A stretch of DNA of 64,000 nt from Platanthera guangdongensis (GCA_039583875.1 CM077150.1:6293765-6357764), one strand, 5' to 3'. Positions 49,293 to 60,560 are shown, counted from the stretch's first letter. Translations and numbers: made by a program. The notes: a model not told the origin generated them from the letters alone.

Positions 49293-50404
49293 GTAAGCTC
49301 CCGTTGGATCCCGTGCTTCCTGCAGAAGTTAGAAAACTCGGAAGAGACAAACTCTCCCCCGTTATCAGTTCGAAACTTCTTAATCCGCAAGCCAAGCCGG
49401 CCTTCTACCAACTCCTTGAACTCCACGAACAAACGGAAGGCATCCGACTTCTCCTTTAAGAAGTACACCCAAGTATACCTTGAGTAGTCATCAACCAAGA
49501 CAAGCATGTATTTGCTTCCACCAAGGCTGGCAGTAACAGTCGGTCCCATCAGGTCGCCATGAATACACTCCAATGGTTTCTTGCTCCTTGTTTGAGATTT
49601 ATCAAACGGAAGGCGATGTGCCTTACCGTATTGACAGCCCGCACAAACATGCCCATCACCAAAGGAGGACAACATCGGCAACCCCCTCACCAGACTTCTA
49701 CTCGCCATTGCCTTCAGCTTGTCCATGCCAACATGCCCCAGCCTCTCATGCCAGATAGCCGCACTATCATTGGCCCTCATCTTATCAACATAGGCACTGG
49801 TGGAAAGAACAAACAAGTTCTTCACCCTCCTCCCAACATGAGCAACATCAGCCTTTACCGCTGATACGTTGCGAAGGAACCTCACGTCTGTTGGCCCAAA
49901 CAGAACGTGATACCCAGCGTCCACCGCGTTGGTCACCGAGAAGAGGTTCTTCTTCATGCCCGGCACGTGATACACACTCCTTAACGTGAGTGGCCCCTGA
50001 TCACTACCCAAAGACACGACCCCCTCCTTCTCTACTGCATAAACAGTATTATCAGCAGTGATAATAGCTTCATTACCTGAGTAAGCCTGCATGGAGGTGA
50101 ACTTCGACTTGTCTCCGGTGAGGTGATGACCACACCCGGAGTCGACGATCCACTCGCTGTTGAAGTCCTCAGCAGATAAGGCCCGGACACAAGTGCCCGT
50201 CATGAAAGCTCCTCCCCATTCTGCTTCTTCACTTCGTGAGCAAGCTTCCTCCTTTCCCGCAGCATGCCCAGGCTGCAGTTTGACCTTGCAGTCCCGCTTG
50301 AAGTGCCCTCGCTGATGACACCGGTAGCACTTCAGATTCTTCTTCCAGTCCTTAGGAGCATTGCTCCTCTCTCGGCGGATATGAAGTTGAAGTCTCCTTC
50401 TCAA
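49121..50404 (-). pseudogene. pol: Copia-3 Gag knuckle, protease and integrase
   Basis: Begins with the zinc knuckle CYRCHQRGHFKRDC, then protease WIVDSGCGHHLTGD, the GAG-pre-integrase zinc site IWHERLGHVGMDKL...CAGCQYGKAH, and the integrase core with CIHGDLMGP, RTDNGGEF and NGVAERKIRHL supplying D, D and E. The frame then drifts (ECLVLHMLSTGCHSALST) and the normal sequence continues in the frame of 48597-49292. One base shift separates it from gag. Confidence 0.85.
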
Positions 50405-50927
50405 CAGCGGCCTGCACCTTCTTCTTCTTCTTCCCTTCCCATCCCTTCTTCTTGCCTGAGAAGAGAGCCTCGCTGCCTTCCTGATTCAGATTCACTCCAG
50501 CCATCTGCCTTGCTAAGCTCTCCTGCGAGGCAAGCAGATTCTCCAGCTCCAGCAGAGACGGCTGAGTAGCCCACCCTTGAACAGACGTAACAAAGGCCAC
50601 ATACTCCTTCCGCAAGCCGCGGAAAATGTGCCTTTTCATCTTTGCCTCAGAGATAGGCTCATCAGGATCCAGCGCCGACAGCTCAGCACACAAGCTCTTC
50701 ATCTTTAAGAAGTACCTGGAGATGGAAAGGTCTCCCTGAGTTGCCCTGGCCAACTCATTCTCCAGGAACTGAAGCCGCGCCACATTCTTCCTATTGAACA
50801 ACTCATCAATGGTCGTCCAAATATCAGCAGCCGACTCACATCCAATGATGTGATCAAACAGTTCCGGAGAGACAGCTCTTTTCAGAACGAACTCTGCCTT
50901 AGCATTAGTTCTTCTCCAGAGCCTCAC
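50352..50927 (-). pseudogene. gag: Copia-3 Gag, N-terminally truncated
   Basis: UBN2-type Gag: VLKRAVSPELFDHIIGCESA, IWTTIDELFNRKNVARLQFL, MKSLCAELSALDPDEPI, KMKRHIFRGLRKEYVAFVTS. The frame is open upstream to about 50975 but has no ATG and then a stop. The N-terminal block that precedes this in related Gags is absent, and only about 160 bp separate it from the primer site. The 3' end runs out of frame (PPREEQCS then stop) while the CCHC knuckle lies in the next frame. Both defects imply a dead Gag. Confidence 0.8.
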
Positions 50928-51086
50928 CTGTTCAGCAGTACCGAAAGCAGCAGTTACGCAACCACCTGTTGGTACCCTTCAGCAGCTCCGAGCAACAACA
51001 CAGGTTGATCACCACTCAATCACTGAGTAACAACACTGGCTGACCTCCGCTCACGCAACTGAACCTCCACAACCTCAGGAACCTGC

Positions 51087-51097
51087 CTCTGATACCA
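51087..51097 (-). promoter_or_regulatory. Primer-binding site of Copia-3
   Basis: Minus-strand TGGTATCAGAG abuts the LTR directly, the standard initiator methionine tRNA site of Copia elements. Confidence 0.95.
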
Positions 51098-52720
51098 TGT
51101 TCAATTTTCTCAACGTGGTCAGCAAGATAGCCCAAACACCAAATTAATATCTTCGGAACTACCCAGTTTGCACGCTGAACCTGCGGAAACCCAAGGACTA
51201 GAGGTTGCACCCAACAAAACAATGGAAGCACAAGAAGATCTTATTATGCATTCACTTCATTACAATCCGAGGCATACATAGCGAGACATGATTTCGCTAG
51301 TATTACAGCTGTAAATAGAAAGGAACAAAACACAAGCCGGGCGGACAGCACTCCAGTCCGCCGAGACCGCGAGGTCGCCGAGACCGCCGAGACCGCTGAG
51401 CTCGCCCAAGCTATGCTGCAAACCGCCGAATACCACGGAGTCCGCCGAGACCGCGAGGCCGCGCGGACAGACCGTTATTCGCCTCCTGCTGAACCCGAAC
51501 TGAGGAACTCCCCTACCCGTCTGAAGCCGGCGGACAGGTTTGAAGCTGGGAAAGTTGAAACAGAACTGACAAGCCGCAGAGCGACCTCCTGCTGAGTCCG
51601 CAGAGACCGCACACTTCCAAGCACTGACCGAAGTCACAGCCAAACTCCTGGCTCCTTGAAGTTATCCGCGCGACCTGCACACAGCAAACCGTCAGCCTGA
51701 AACAATCCGCGCGGACTGAAAAACACAGACCGCAGCACTCGCCCAACCCAATTTACTGTTCACTCACGTTACTTCTAGTTACTGTAGATGTGCCAGGGGG
51801 GTCCTATTTATAGGCCAGGTGAGGAGTGTGGTCACCGCCCATGAGATAGCGACACGCCCCAGCCCGCGCGAACACAAAACGACTGTCCGCTCAGTCCGCG
51901 AGGACTTAGCCAGTCACCAAGGGAAACCGCCAGGAGCAAGGCAACCAATGACGAACCCTCTCCAGTCCGCCCAAGCTAAGCGGACAAGGCACCAGCCCGC
52001 AAAGCTCCAACTGTTTCAGGACAGCACCCTCTTCAATGGCAGTCCGCACCAACCCGAGGCAGTCCGCAAGACTCACACCTCAATCCGCCACAAGTCCACG
52101 ACCAAAGGCAAACAGCAACAGTTCGCCCGGTCACAGCGGACTTGGCGGATACGGCGGACACCATGAACTTGACACCAAGTGTGACCAAGTCCAAAACCAT
52201 CAAGGGCCAGTGCGAGCATGGCGGACACAAAGTCCCGTCCGCCAAACACCCTAGCACAGACCGCAACCAGTCCGCGAGCTCCTCGCACTTGTCCAACGCA
52301 GCAGCACCAAGCCGGACTCCAAACATCAGTCCGCCAACCGGTCTCCACAGCAAGACCTGCTGTAACACCTGAGCTCGACAAGGCCTCAGCCAAGCTCAAG
52401 GCCCAGTCCGCAACAGCCCCAACCGCGGACACACCAGTCCGCAAGGCTTCCCGCGAACTCGAACCAACCCGCCAACAGCACAAACTTGCACCCGCGACCA
52501 CTGAGCAATGCACCAGTCCGCAAGCCTCTCTATCCGCAGATACCAGGCCGCACCAAACCGCGGACTCCATGCAACAACCCGCTCAGAACACAGCCGGCTT
52601 CCACCAGACTTTTCACCAGGCCGCAACCTCAGTCCGCCCAGTCCGCCCAGTCCGCCAAAGCTGTCCGCACAGGCCGCGCGGCCTGTCCCGTCACCCACTT
52701 CCACTTCACAAATTTCAACA
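51098..52720 (-). repeat. 5' LTR of Copia-3
   Basis: Matches 45389-47013 almost base for base. Its promoter (TATA-like box near 51810) points away from the host gene at 53054. Confidence 0.95.
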
Positions 52721-53053
52721 TTAATAACCGCCTAAAATATTAGTACATGGACAGACGGAGAGACCGAGTCAGTGTCGGCGCCGTCACGGCGAAAAACAGG
52801 TGAAAGGAATTATTGCAGTGGGCTCCTGAAGAAAAAGAAAACAGAGCAAATTCCCAACTCAAAAGCGCCATAAATCTGCCAGCAAATCCCCAATTTTTCT
52901 TCAAAGTTTGGTTTTGAATCTCTAGAAAGTCTTCCCATTCTACTTGCCATTTCCCACGCGCGACTTGAAAAGTCTTCCTTTCACTGCCCTCAACACCTAA
53001 ATATCACCACCACTTCTCTCCGAACTCAACCTCTCTGTCTTTTCTCCGCCGCC
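52721..53053 (+). promoter_or_regulatory. Residual promoter and 5' UTR of calmodulin-binding gene
   Basis: Only 333 bp remain between Copia-3 and the ATG. They contain a CT-rich stretch and cctaaatatcaccacc near 52997; no certain TATA box. Anything further upstream was displaced 7.3 kb by the insertion. Confidence 0.5.
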
Positions 53054-54193
53054 ATGGCGCTAAGGAAAGTGCTTGACAAGCTGGGAATGAAGAGCGAGTC
53101 GAAGAACGCCGGCTCTGCAGAGCCTGACAAGGCTTCTAATTCCTCCGGCCGCAGCCATGACGCCGGCGGCGAAGCGAAGAAGAAGATGAAGAAGGTGAGA
53201 TCCATCAGAGTCGCTCCCAAAAAAACTGTCCTCTTTCAGCCGGCGGCGTCCAAAGAAACAGAGCCCCCGCCTCATTTCATGAAGTCCACCACCAGCTACG
53301 CCACAAGGAAGGAGACGACTCAGGTAACCATCATCTCCTCCACCTCCACCGCTAAAACTAAGAACGCCAACACATACACCGCCGCAAAAGCGCCGGTGAA
53401 GAGTACAGCAAAGACAAGCATGACTGCAAAGCCCGAGGAAGAAGACAACCATGACTGCACCTATCCGTACTGCTCCCTACACGAGCATAAACACGGCGCT
53501 GTGCCTTCGTTAAAACGATTCCTGTCGACGAAGATGCAGAACAGCATGAAACAGAGAGGCTATTCATTAGTGAAGAAGAGGGGTGGGCAGGAGATTGAGA
53601 TTGTTGAAGACGTAGTTAATGAACTCTTCATTGAGATTCAGACGAAATTACAGGAACAGGGGATTCAAATCGAAGATGTTAACAACAGTTTTGAAGACTG
53701 TGGAGACCAAAACAGGGAGCTTTCCTTAGAAGAGATTCAGGTAATTAACCAGTTCTTAGAATTTATTGACAAAGAATATCGAGAGGAAGAAGAAGCAGAA
53801 GAAGTTCGGATTAAACCGGGAGACAGTGAACAAAAGGAGGCTATTTCTCATAAATCTACTTCAGAAAATAACTTCAAAGAATCTAGAGCCGATTTTAGCT
53901 TGAACATGTCTAAAGTCAAACGGAGCAGATCGAGACGACAGGCAATTAAGAACAGGGAGAGTGCAAATGAGTTCAATCCAAGGCCGCCGCCGCGATTGCT
54001 GGAACCGCGGCCTGAACCGGAAAAAGAACAGGTCAACCTCCGGCATCAGGCGGCTAATGAGAGGAAGGCGGCGGAGGAGTGGATGGTTGACTTTGCTCTT
54101 AAAAAGACCCTGGGAAGATTGACTTCCGCGAGGAGGACGAAGGTCCCTGCCCTTGTTGCGGCTTTTGAAAGTGTATTGCCACAGAAAATCTGA
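53054..54193 (+). CDS. Plant calmodulin-binding-domain protein, 379 aa
   Basis: Single-exon host gene. The C-terminal 45-50 residues (NERKAAEEWMVDFALKKTLG, then RLTSARRTKVPALVAAFESV) are the plant calmodulin-binding domain (CaM_binding family, as in PICBP-like proteins), a basic amphipathic helix expected to bind calcium-loaded calmodulin. The N-terminus is basic and low-complexity (AKKKMKKVRSIRVAPKK). A conserved cysteine/histidine patch CTYPYCSLHEHKH lies near residue 135, seen in the same family. An acidic middle (EYREEEEAEEVR) and SKVKRSRSRRQAIKN, a possible nuclear signal, follow. ATG context ccgccgccATGG is strong. Its role, by family, is in calcium signalling or stress; no exact orthologue is claimed. 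Its last 19 codons recur in the tandem duplicate at 58494. Confidence 0.85.
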   Translation: MALRKVLDKLGMKSESKNAGSAEPDKASNSSGRSHDAGGEAKKKMKKVRSIRVAPKKTVLFQPAASKETEPPPHFMKSTTSYATRKETTQVTIISSTSTAKTKNANTYTAAKAPVKSTAKTSMTAKPEEEDNHDCTYPYCSLHEHKHGAVPSLKRFLSTKMQNSMKQRGYSLVKKRGGQEIEIVEDVVNELFIEIQTKLQEQGIQIEDVNNSFEDCGDQNRELSLEEIQVINQFLEFIDKEYREEEEAEEVRIKPGDSEQKEAISHKSTSENNFKESRADFSLNMSKVKRSRSRRQAIKNRESANEFNPRPPPRLLEPRPEPEKEQVNLRHQAANERKAAEEWMVDFALKKTLGRLTSARRTKVPALVAAFESVLPQKI

Positions 54194-54560
54194 AGGAGTT
54201 CTTCGTTGTGAAGCAGGGAGAGTTATTCTGAGAACAAATTTTTTGTGAGCGGATCCTATGTGGAGCATGGTGTGCGAGATGCATCTGCTTCGTCCATCTG
54301 TTTGATTGACGGAGCAGATTTACTTGGCGCTTCATGCTCATATACGCTGAGCGCACAGAAAATCTGCTCTTATTTTGAACTTGTAAGAATCTTTGTAGTG
54401 TTCTTTATTATTGTGAAGAAGAAATAAGTGACTGTAAGGATGTATTTAGAGTTTGTATGCATTTGTTGGTATTGTTTGATGTTTTTTTGTAAGCTAATTT
54501 ATCCTACGATTCATTCTTTGAATACGCAAATTCTTAGTGTATATTTGGACAAATAACGGA
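54194..54560 (+). other. 3' UTR and flank of calmodulin-binding gene
   Basis: Probable 3' untranslated sequence to about 54430 (AATAAG near 54423), duplicated at 58551-58915 with scattered differences. Confidence 0.55.
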
Positions 54561-55088
54561 TTCAGAGGCATAACGAGTCGTGTCGGATACACGGATATCC
54601 AATACCCGTATAAATTCCTTGGATTTGCCTATTTATACCGACCTAGGGGGAACAGGTAGGGGATTCCACTTTGATCCTCATCCGGATGCTTCGAGCAACA
54701 CTTTCAATCTCGAACTAACTGCCCGTTGCTCGTTCGTCCCGTCTCCGGTAACCGTCTCTCCCGTAGAATATTTCGACGTCAGTGTTGTGCGTATCCTGCC
54801 AGATCGACGAAGACTTCGCCGATTCAAGGCGAAACCTAGCCTCCGCCTGGAATAGGAGCCGACGTCGTCTCTCCCTTAGGCGACAGAAATTGCTGCCTGA
54901 TCCTGTGGGAATCTCCCGCCGCCACTCGTTAGGGCAGAAAGAAAAACTGCCCCCGTCTTCGATTGGGAAGGAGAAAGCTAGCCGTTTCGCGAATTTCTGC
55001 TTGCCGTCGGGATCGATCGGGAGGAGGAAAAACTGTAGCCGCTTTCCTGCTCGGATTTTTCGGCTGCTGATCGTGGAGGAATAGATCT

Positions 55089-55610
55089 CTATTTGCTCAC
55101 TGTTTTCTGTAACCGGCAGAAGGAGTAGATCTCAAGCAAACATCCGTCAACAACAAAGTTCATCTCTTTCGGACTGACCTCCATCGCCGACATAGAGCTG
55201 TTTGTTTTCTGGAAGGAACCTAGCGTGTAGAACCATTCATTTTCATTCTGAAGGAGCAGAGGCCATCCAGATTCATTTCGGGGATAATGTTGCTGGTCAT
55301 CCACTTCCTTGAGTAAATCTTGATTTTGATCAAGCCATAGCCAAGTTGTTGTTTCAGTTTGATTTTTGGGAAACATCAGGACAGCTCCAATCAGATCTCT
55401 AGCCGCGAAGAAGCTCTTTTGATCTGCTGTTGATCGGAAGGGATCAGAGAAGGAGTTTTTCTGCATATCGTTGGAACGAGTATGATCCACAATGATGAAG
55501 GGGAATAATTTCTCCTCTCTCGTTCCGATGATAAAACTGTAGAACCTCACGACGACCGAATTCAACGACTGGAAGTTAAATACCCAGTTTGTGATGAAGT
55601 ACCTGAACAT
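55089..55610 (-). other. Antisense open frame in Copia-4 leader, copy a
   Basis: 173 codons on the minus strand upstream of gag, including DPFRSTADQKSFFAARDLIG, TTTWLWLDQNQDLLKEVDDQ and SGWPLLLQNENEWFYTLGSF. It looks protein-like, is open in both duplicates, and matches no family I recognise. It could be a captured host gene fragment or chance. Confidence 0.35.
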
Positions 55611-57457
55611 GTTCTATACAGTTAAGTCTGATCGTGCTGACATTTTGGGGACTGACGAGGAGGCCCGGTGGATCGCAGACGAGGACTTCTGCAGAGATTA
55701 TTTGCTGAACTGTTTATCCTCCAGCCTGTCAAAGACGTACCTGAAGATGAAGATTGCCAAGGAGATCTAGAAGGCTCTGGAGGAGCACTTCAGGGAAGAG
55801 GAGGATCTGTCCAAGGCGCGCCCGATGGACAAATTCCATTTCTTTTTGTTCGACGAGGAGAAGGCGATTCTCCCTCAGGTATCAGATTTTGAAGTTTTAG
55901 TAGATTCTTTACATAGTGAGAATATCTTCCTGCCAGATAGATTTGTTGCTGGCACGATCATTTATAAGCTGCCCTCTACGTGGTACAATTTTAAAACTGA
56001 AATTTACCGCAAGAAGATCCAGGTTGGTATTAATGACCTCAAGCGATTTATTCACATTGAGGATGAAAATAGGACTCGACACGCTTTAGAAACTGTTAGC
56101 AAGCAGAAGCCTGCAGCTAACATGGTCCTCAGTTCTAAACGCGTGTCGAATCCTAAAAGGACCAAACCCCTCTCATGGTAGCTCCCAAGTTGCAGGCCCT
56201 AACAAACACACTAAAAAGTTCAAGGACAAGTGTTTTAACTGCAACAAATGAGGGCACAATGCATCTAATTGCAGACTCTCTAAACGGGAAAGAACCAAAG
56301 CACTACAGGATGACAACCAAGCCAATATGGTTAGCCTAGCTGAGTCTTCTGATTTTGTGATGATGGTCGGAAATGCTAAGGCCAGCACAGAGTGGTACTT
56401 TGATTCGGGGGCGACGTGACACGTTTGCAACAATACTGATCTTATGACATGGCTCACTACTGTGAGAGTCTGTCACAGTTGCGAATGACGAGACAGCTGG
56501 CGTCTTGAAGGTGGGGAATGCAACGCTGCTGCTATCCTCAAGTAAGACTTTAACTTTAAAAAATGTTAAATTTATTACTTCATTAGCTGCTAACTTAGTG
56601 TATATAAGTTTATTATGTGAAGTCGATATATCTTTTATCTTTTATAGCGGTAGAGTAATACTGTCAGTTAACTCACACTATTTTGGATGTGCATACATCC
56701 AAAATAGGATGTACTGACTAAGTCTATCAAACGAGTTAGTTCAAAAATTTCAAATAAACTTAGTTATCCCTAACACTCTACATGAGAGACTAGGACACGT
56801 GAACTATAGAAAAATGTTTCAAATAGCTAGAACTCACCAGATCACATTAGACACTAAATCACCGCCTGACAAATGTGACGTGTGTGCTCAGACTAAGATC
56901 ACTAGAAAACTTTTTAGTGCGGTTACTAGGAGCACAACACCCCTAGATCTTATACATTATGATATACGTGACTTTAAAAGTTTTGTCACTCGAGGAGGAA
57001 GGAAGTATATGATCACATTCATAGATGATTGCTATAAGTTCTATCACATTTACCTTTTTTAAAAAAAGATGAAACGTTTTGTCTTTTCAAAACCAGGGTA
57101 GAGAATCAACTAGACATGAAAGTTAAGAGATTTAGAAGTGATAGATGAGGACAATACATGTCCATTGAGTTTCGCGGTTTCTTTGCCTCTCAAAGGATCA
57201 TAACAGAAACCATTGCTCCTTACTCACCCCAATCGAATGGTATAGCCGAGCAAAATAATAGAACTTTAACAGAGATGTTGAATTCTTTGCTCCTCACGGC
57301 TGACATATCTACTGCCTATTGGAGAGAAGCAGTTTTAACTGCAAACAACATTTTAAACAAAGTCCCTCATGCTAAGTTAGAAGTCACGCCCTACGAGCTT
57401 TGGTTTAAGAGACCACCGTCTATAACTAGACTTAAGATCTGAGGCTGCATAGCCTTT

Positions 57458-57935
57458 GGCTATGTTTGGATTCCGTTTTGACTCCATTCCGTTCTAAACG
57501 GACCGGAGGAAAGGTGTTTGAGAACAACTAAAATGTTGTCATTTTAAAACGGCAGGTTTAAAACCTACTTTTCCTCCGTTTTGAAAGGTCAGGGAGACCT
57601 CCATTCTCCCTTTCAAAACGGTCGTTTGGAATATTTTTTTAATTTAATTTTATTTTACTTAATCAATTTACCCCCAATAAAAAATAATTTATATCCATAA
57701 ATTTGCAAAAAATCACAAATATAATACCTAATTTTTTTAAAAAAATCAGAAAAAATTGGTCTGAAATAAATAAAATTCATGTGAAGATAATTTTAAAAAT
57801 AAGTTAAACCGTCACTGAAACTGAGATTACTCAAACAAACCCTCAGTTTTAAAACCACCGTTTCAAAATACAGTTTAGCATCTCCATTTGAAACTTCTCC
57901 CTTTTAAAAAGGCAACGGTTTCCCCAAACAGAGCC
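57458..57935. mobile_element. Tourist-like MITE in copy a only, TSD TTT
   Basis: Termini GGCTATGTTTGG and, reverse-complemented, GGCTCTGTTTGG, flanked by TTT (57455-57457 and 57936-57938). Copy b at about 61849-61853 has the uninterrupted site (gcctatgtcaggg), so this is a clean filled/empty pair dating the insertion after the duplication. The interior is AT-rich, no coding. Confidence 0.9.
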
Positions 57936-58458
57936 TTTGTCAGGGTCTCTGACCCTAGACGGTCTAAACTTGAACCTAGGATCAACACGTGTGTATACTT
58001 AGGTTGTGTTGAAGTTAATGCTGCAGATAGATTTTAGACATGTCTAATAATACAATTATTGAATATAAGGATGTTGTGTTTTTTGAGGATAAGTTCATTA
58101 AAGACAAGAACATGTCACTCTCAGGTATGCAAGCAACTATTACTGAGAAAAATCTTGGATCAGTACCGAGCATCTACTATTCAGTTCCAGCAGGTAATAG
58201 TGGCCTAGAGTCTAGAAGGACTTCGGTGAGAGAGAGAACTCCCAGAACCTTCGGTAGTGATTTCGTCACTTATCACGTCGAGGCTGATCCATCTACCTTA
58301 TAAGGAAGCGATGAAATCAAGAGATTCACTACTCTAGAAAGAAGTCATAAATGAAGAGTTGAACTCTCTACTTCAGAACAACACCTGGACATTTGTTGAT
58401 AAGCCAAAAGGAGCTAAAACTATAGAGTGTAATTGAGTTCTGAAAAAGAAGCTTAATA

Positions 58459-58493
58459 CTGAAGTAGAGAGTTCTGCAGTCATAAATGAAGAG
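58459..58493. other. Templated filler at duplication junction
   Basis: 58459-58474 (ctgaagtagagagttc) is the exact reverse complement of 58361-58376, and 58478-58493 (agtcataaatgaagag) is an exact direct copy of 58343-58358. It joins Copia-4 sequence to the gene 3' end of copy b. Confidence 0.9.
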
Positions 58494-58550
58494 ACGAAGG
58501 TCCCTGCCCTTGTTGCGGCTTTTGAAAGTGTATTGCCACATAAAGTCTGA
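58494..58550 (+). pseudogene. Duplicated 3' fragment of calmodulin-binding gene
   Basis: Encodes TKVPALVAAFESVLPHKV and a stop, the last 19 codons of the gene at 53054-54193 with two residue changes. No start or upstream exon. Confidence 0.9.
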
Positions 58551-59286
58551 AGGAGTTCTTCTTTGTGAAGCAGGGAGAGTTATTCTGAGAACAATTTTTT
58601 GTTGAGTGGATCGTATGTGGAGCATGGTGTGTGAGATGCATCTGCTTCGTCCATCTGTTTGATTGACAGAGCAGATTTACTTGGCGCATCATGCTCATAT
58701 TCGCTGAGCGCACAAAAAGTCTGCACTTATTCTGAACTTGTAAGAATCTCTGTGGTGTTCTTTATTATTGTAAAGAAGAAGAAATAAGTGAACGTAAGGA
58801 TGTAATTAGAGTTTGTATGCATTTGTTGGTATTGTTTGATGTTTTTTGTAAGCTAATTTATCCTTTGATTCATTCTTTGAATGCGCAAATTCTTAGTGTA
58901 TATTTGGACAATTAACGGATTCAGAGGCATAACAGTCGTGTCGGATACACAGATATCAAATACCCGTAGAAACTCCTTGGGTTTGCCTATTTATACCCAC
59001 CTAGTGGCAACAGGTAGGGGATTCCACTTTGATCCCCATCCGGATGCTTCGAGCAACACTTTCAATCTCGAAGTAACTGCCCGTTGCTCGTTCGTCCCGT
59101 CTCCGATAACCGTCTCTCCCGTAGAATATTTCGCCATCAGTGTTGTGCGTATTCTGCCAGATTGACGAAGACTTCACCGATTCCTGGTGAAACCTAGCCC
59201 CCGCCTGGAACAGAAGCCGACGTCCTCTCTACCTTAGGCAACAAAAATCGCCGCCAGATCCTGGGAGAATCTCCCGCCGCCGCTCA

Positions 59287-59874
59287 TTAGGGCAGAAAGA
59301 AAAACCGCCCCCGTCTTCGATCGGGAAGGAGAAACCTAGTCGTTTCGCCATTTTCTGCCATTTCGCGAATTTCTGCTTGCCGCCGGGATCGATCGGGAGG
59401 AGGAAAAACTGTAGCCGCTTCCCTGATTCCCTGCTCGGATTTTTCGGCTGCTGATCGTGGAGGAATAGATCCATATTTGCTCATTGTTTTCTGTAACCGG
59501 CAGAAGGAGTAGATCTCAAGCAAACATCTGTCAACAACAGAGTTTATCTCTTTTGGACTGACCTCCATCGCCGACATAGGGCTGTTTGTTTCCTGGAAGG
59601 AACCGAGCGTGCAGAACCATTCATTTTCATTCTGAAGGAGCAGAGGCCATCCAGATTCATTTCGGGGATAATGTTGTTGGTCATCCACTTCCTTGAATAA
59701 ATCTTTATTGTGATCAAGCCATAGCCAAGTTGTTGTTTCAGTTTGATTTTTGGGATACATCAGGACAGCTCCAATCAGATCTCTAGCCGCGAAGAAGCTC
59801 TTTTGATCTGCTGTTGATCGGAAGGGATCCGAGGAGTTTTTTTTGCATATCGTTGGAACGAGTATGATCCGCAA
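59287..59874 (-). other. Antisense open frame in Copia-4 leader, copy b
   Basis: 195 codons; the part at about 59470-59850 is the counterpart of 55089-55610 with about a dozen amino-acid differences and no stop. The extra N/C extension is leader sequence. Function unknown. Confidence 0.35.
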
Positions 59875-60560
59875 TGATGAAGGGGAATAATTTCTCCTCT
59901 CCCGTTCTGATGATAAAACTGGAGAAGCTCACGACGACCGGGTTCAACTACTCGAAGTTGAATACCCAGTTTGGGATGAAGTACCTGAACGTGTTCTACA
60001 CAGTTAAGTCTGATTGTGCTGACGTTTTGGGGACTGACGAGGAGGCTCAGTGGATCGCTGACGAGGACTTCTGCAGAGATTATTTGCTGAACTGTTTATC
60101 CTCCAGCCTGTCAAAGATGTACCTGAAGATGAAGACTGCCAAGGAGATCTGGAAGGCTCTAGAGGAGCACTTCAGGGAAGAGGAGGATCTGTCCAAGGCG
60201 CACCCGGTGAACAAATTCCGTTTCTTCATGTTAAACGAGGAGAAGGTGATTCTCCCTCAAGTATCAGATTTTGAAGCTTTAGTAGATTCTTTACATAGTG
60301 AGAATATCTTCCCGCTAGACAGCTTTGTTGCTGGCACGATCATTTATAAGCTGCCATCTACATGATACAATTTTAAAACTGAAATGTACCGCAAGAAGAT
60401 CCAGGTTGGTCTTAATGACATCAAGCGATTTATTCGCATTGAGGATGAAAATAGGACTCGACATGTTTTAGAAACTGTTAGCAAGCAGAAGGTTTCAGCT
60501 AACATGGTCCTCAGTTCTAAACGCGTGCCGAATCCTAAAAGGACCAAACCCCTCTCATGG
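59874..60560 (+). pseudogene. gag: Copia-4 Gag, copy b
   Basis: Open to 60365 (163 codons; DEDFCRDYLLNCLSSSLSKM, KEIWKALEEHFREEEDLSKA, GTIIYKLPST) where TGA replaces the tryptophan codon TGG seen in copy a, then in frame to about 60560. The knuckle at about 60607 is damaged (CFNYNK, stop, GHNASDC). Confidence 0.8.

Larger units (their letters stand above)
45389..52720 (-). mobile_element. Copia-3, very young LTR retrotransposon, TSD TTAAT
   Basis: Near-identical LTRs 45389-47013 and 51098-52720 (fewer than ten substitutions and a few short indels by eye), exact TTAAT duplications (45384-45388 and 52721-52725), an initiator-Met primer site next to the 5' LTR and a polypurine tract aagggggag at the 3' LTR. 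Gag is missing its N-terminus and pol is split by several frameshifts. It lies 333 bp upstream of the calmodulin-binding gene start codon, in opposite orientation. Confidence 0.95.
54561..58340 (+). pseudogene. Copia-4 copy a, degenerate
   Basis: Gag at 55493-56180 (DEDFCRDYLLNCLSSSLSK, IYKLPSTWYNFKTEIYRKKI) has a stop in place of tryptophan at 55769. A zinc knuckle at 56227 (CFNCNK, stop, GHNASNC) has a stop replacing tryptophan or glycine. The protease site reads FDSGAT and is followed by a stop. GAG-pre-integrase and integrase fragments are at 56505-57442 (LHERLGHVNYRKMFQ, CDVCAQTKITRKLFS, YSPQSNGIAEQNNRT). The linker at 58040-58303. It has no reverse transcriptase because the duplication ends there. 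Confidence 0.85.
54137..58458. repeat. Tandem duplication, copy a
   Basis: Copy a runs from the last codons of the calmodulin-binding gene through its 3' flank and a Copia-4 element as far as the start of reverse transcriptase. Copy b starts at 58494, an offset of 4357 bp. Differences between copies are scattered at several percent, and copy a alone carries a 478-bp MITE. Confidence 0.9.

Noticed and set aside
50352..50404. Programmed ribosomal frameshift between gag and pol of Copia-3
   Set aside because: No slippery site was seen and other frameshifts occur further along the same pol, so simple mutation is more likely.
53060..53452. 130-codon frame antisense to the calmodulin-binding gene
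   Set aside because: Low-complexity shadow of the sense coding sequence with no domain.
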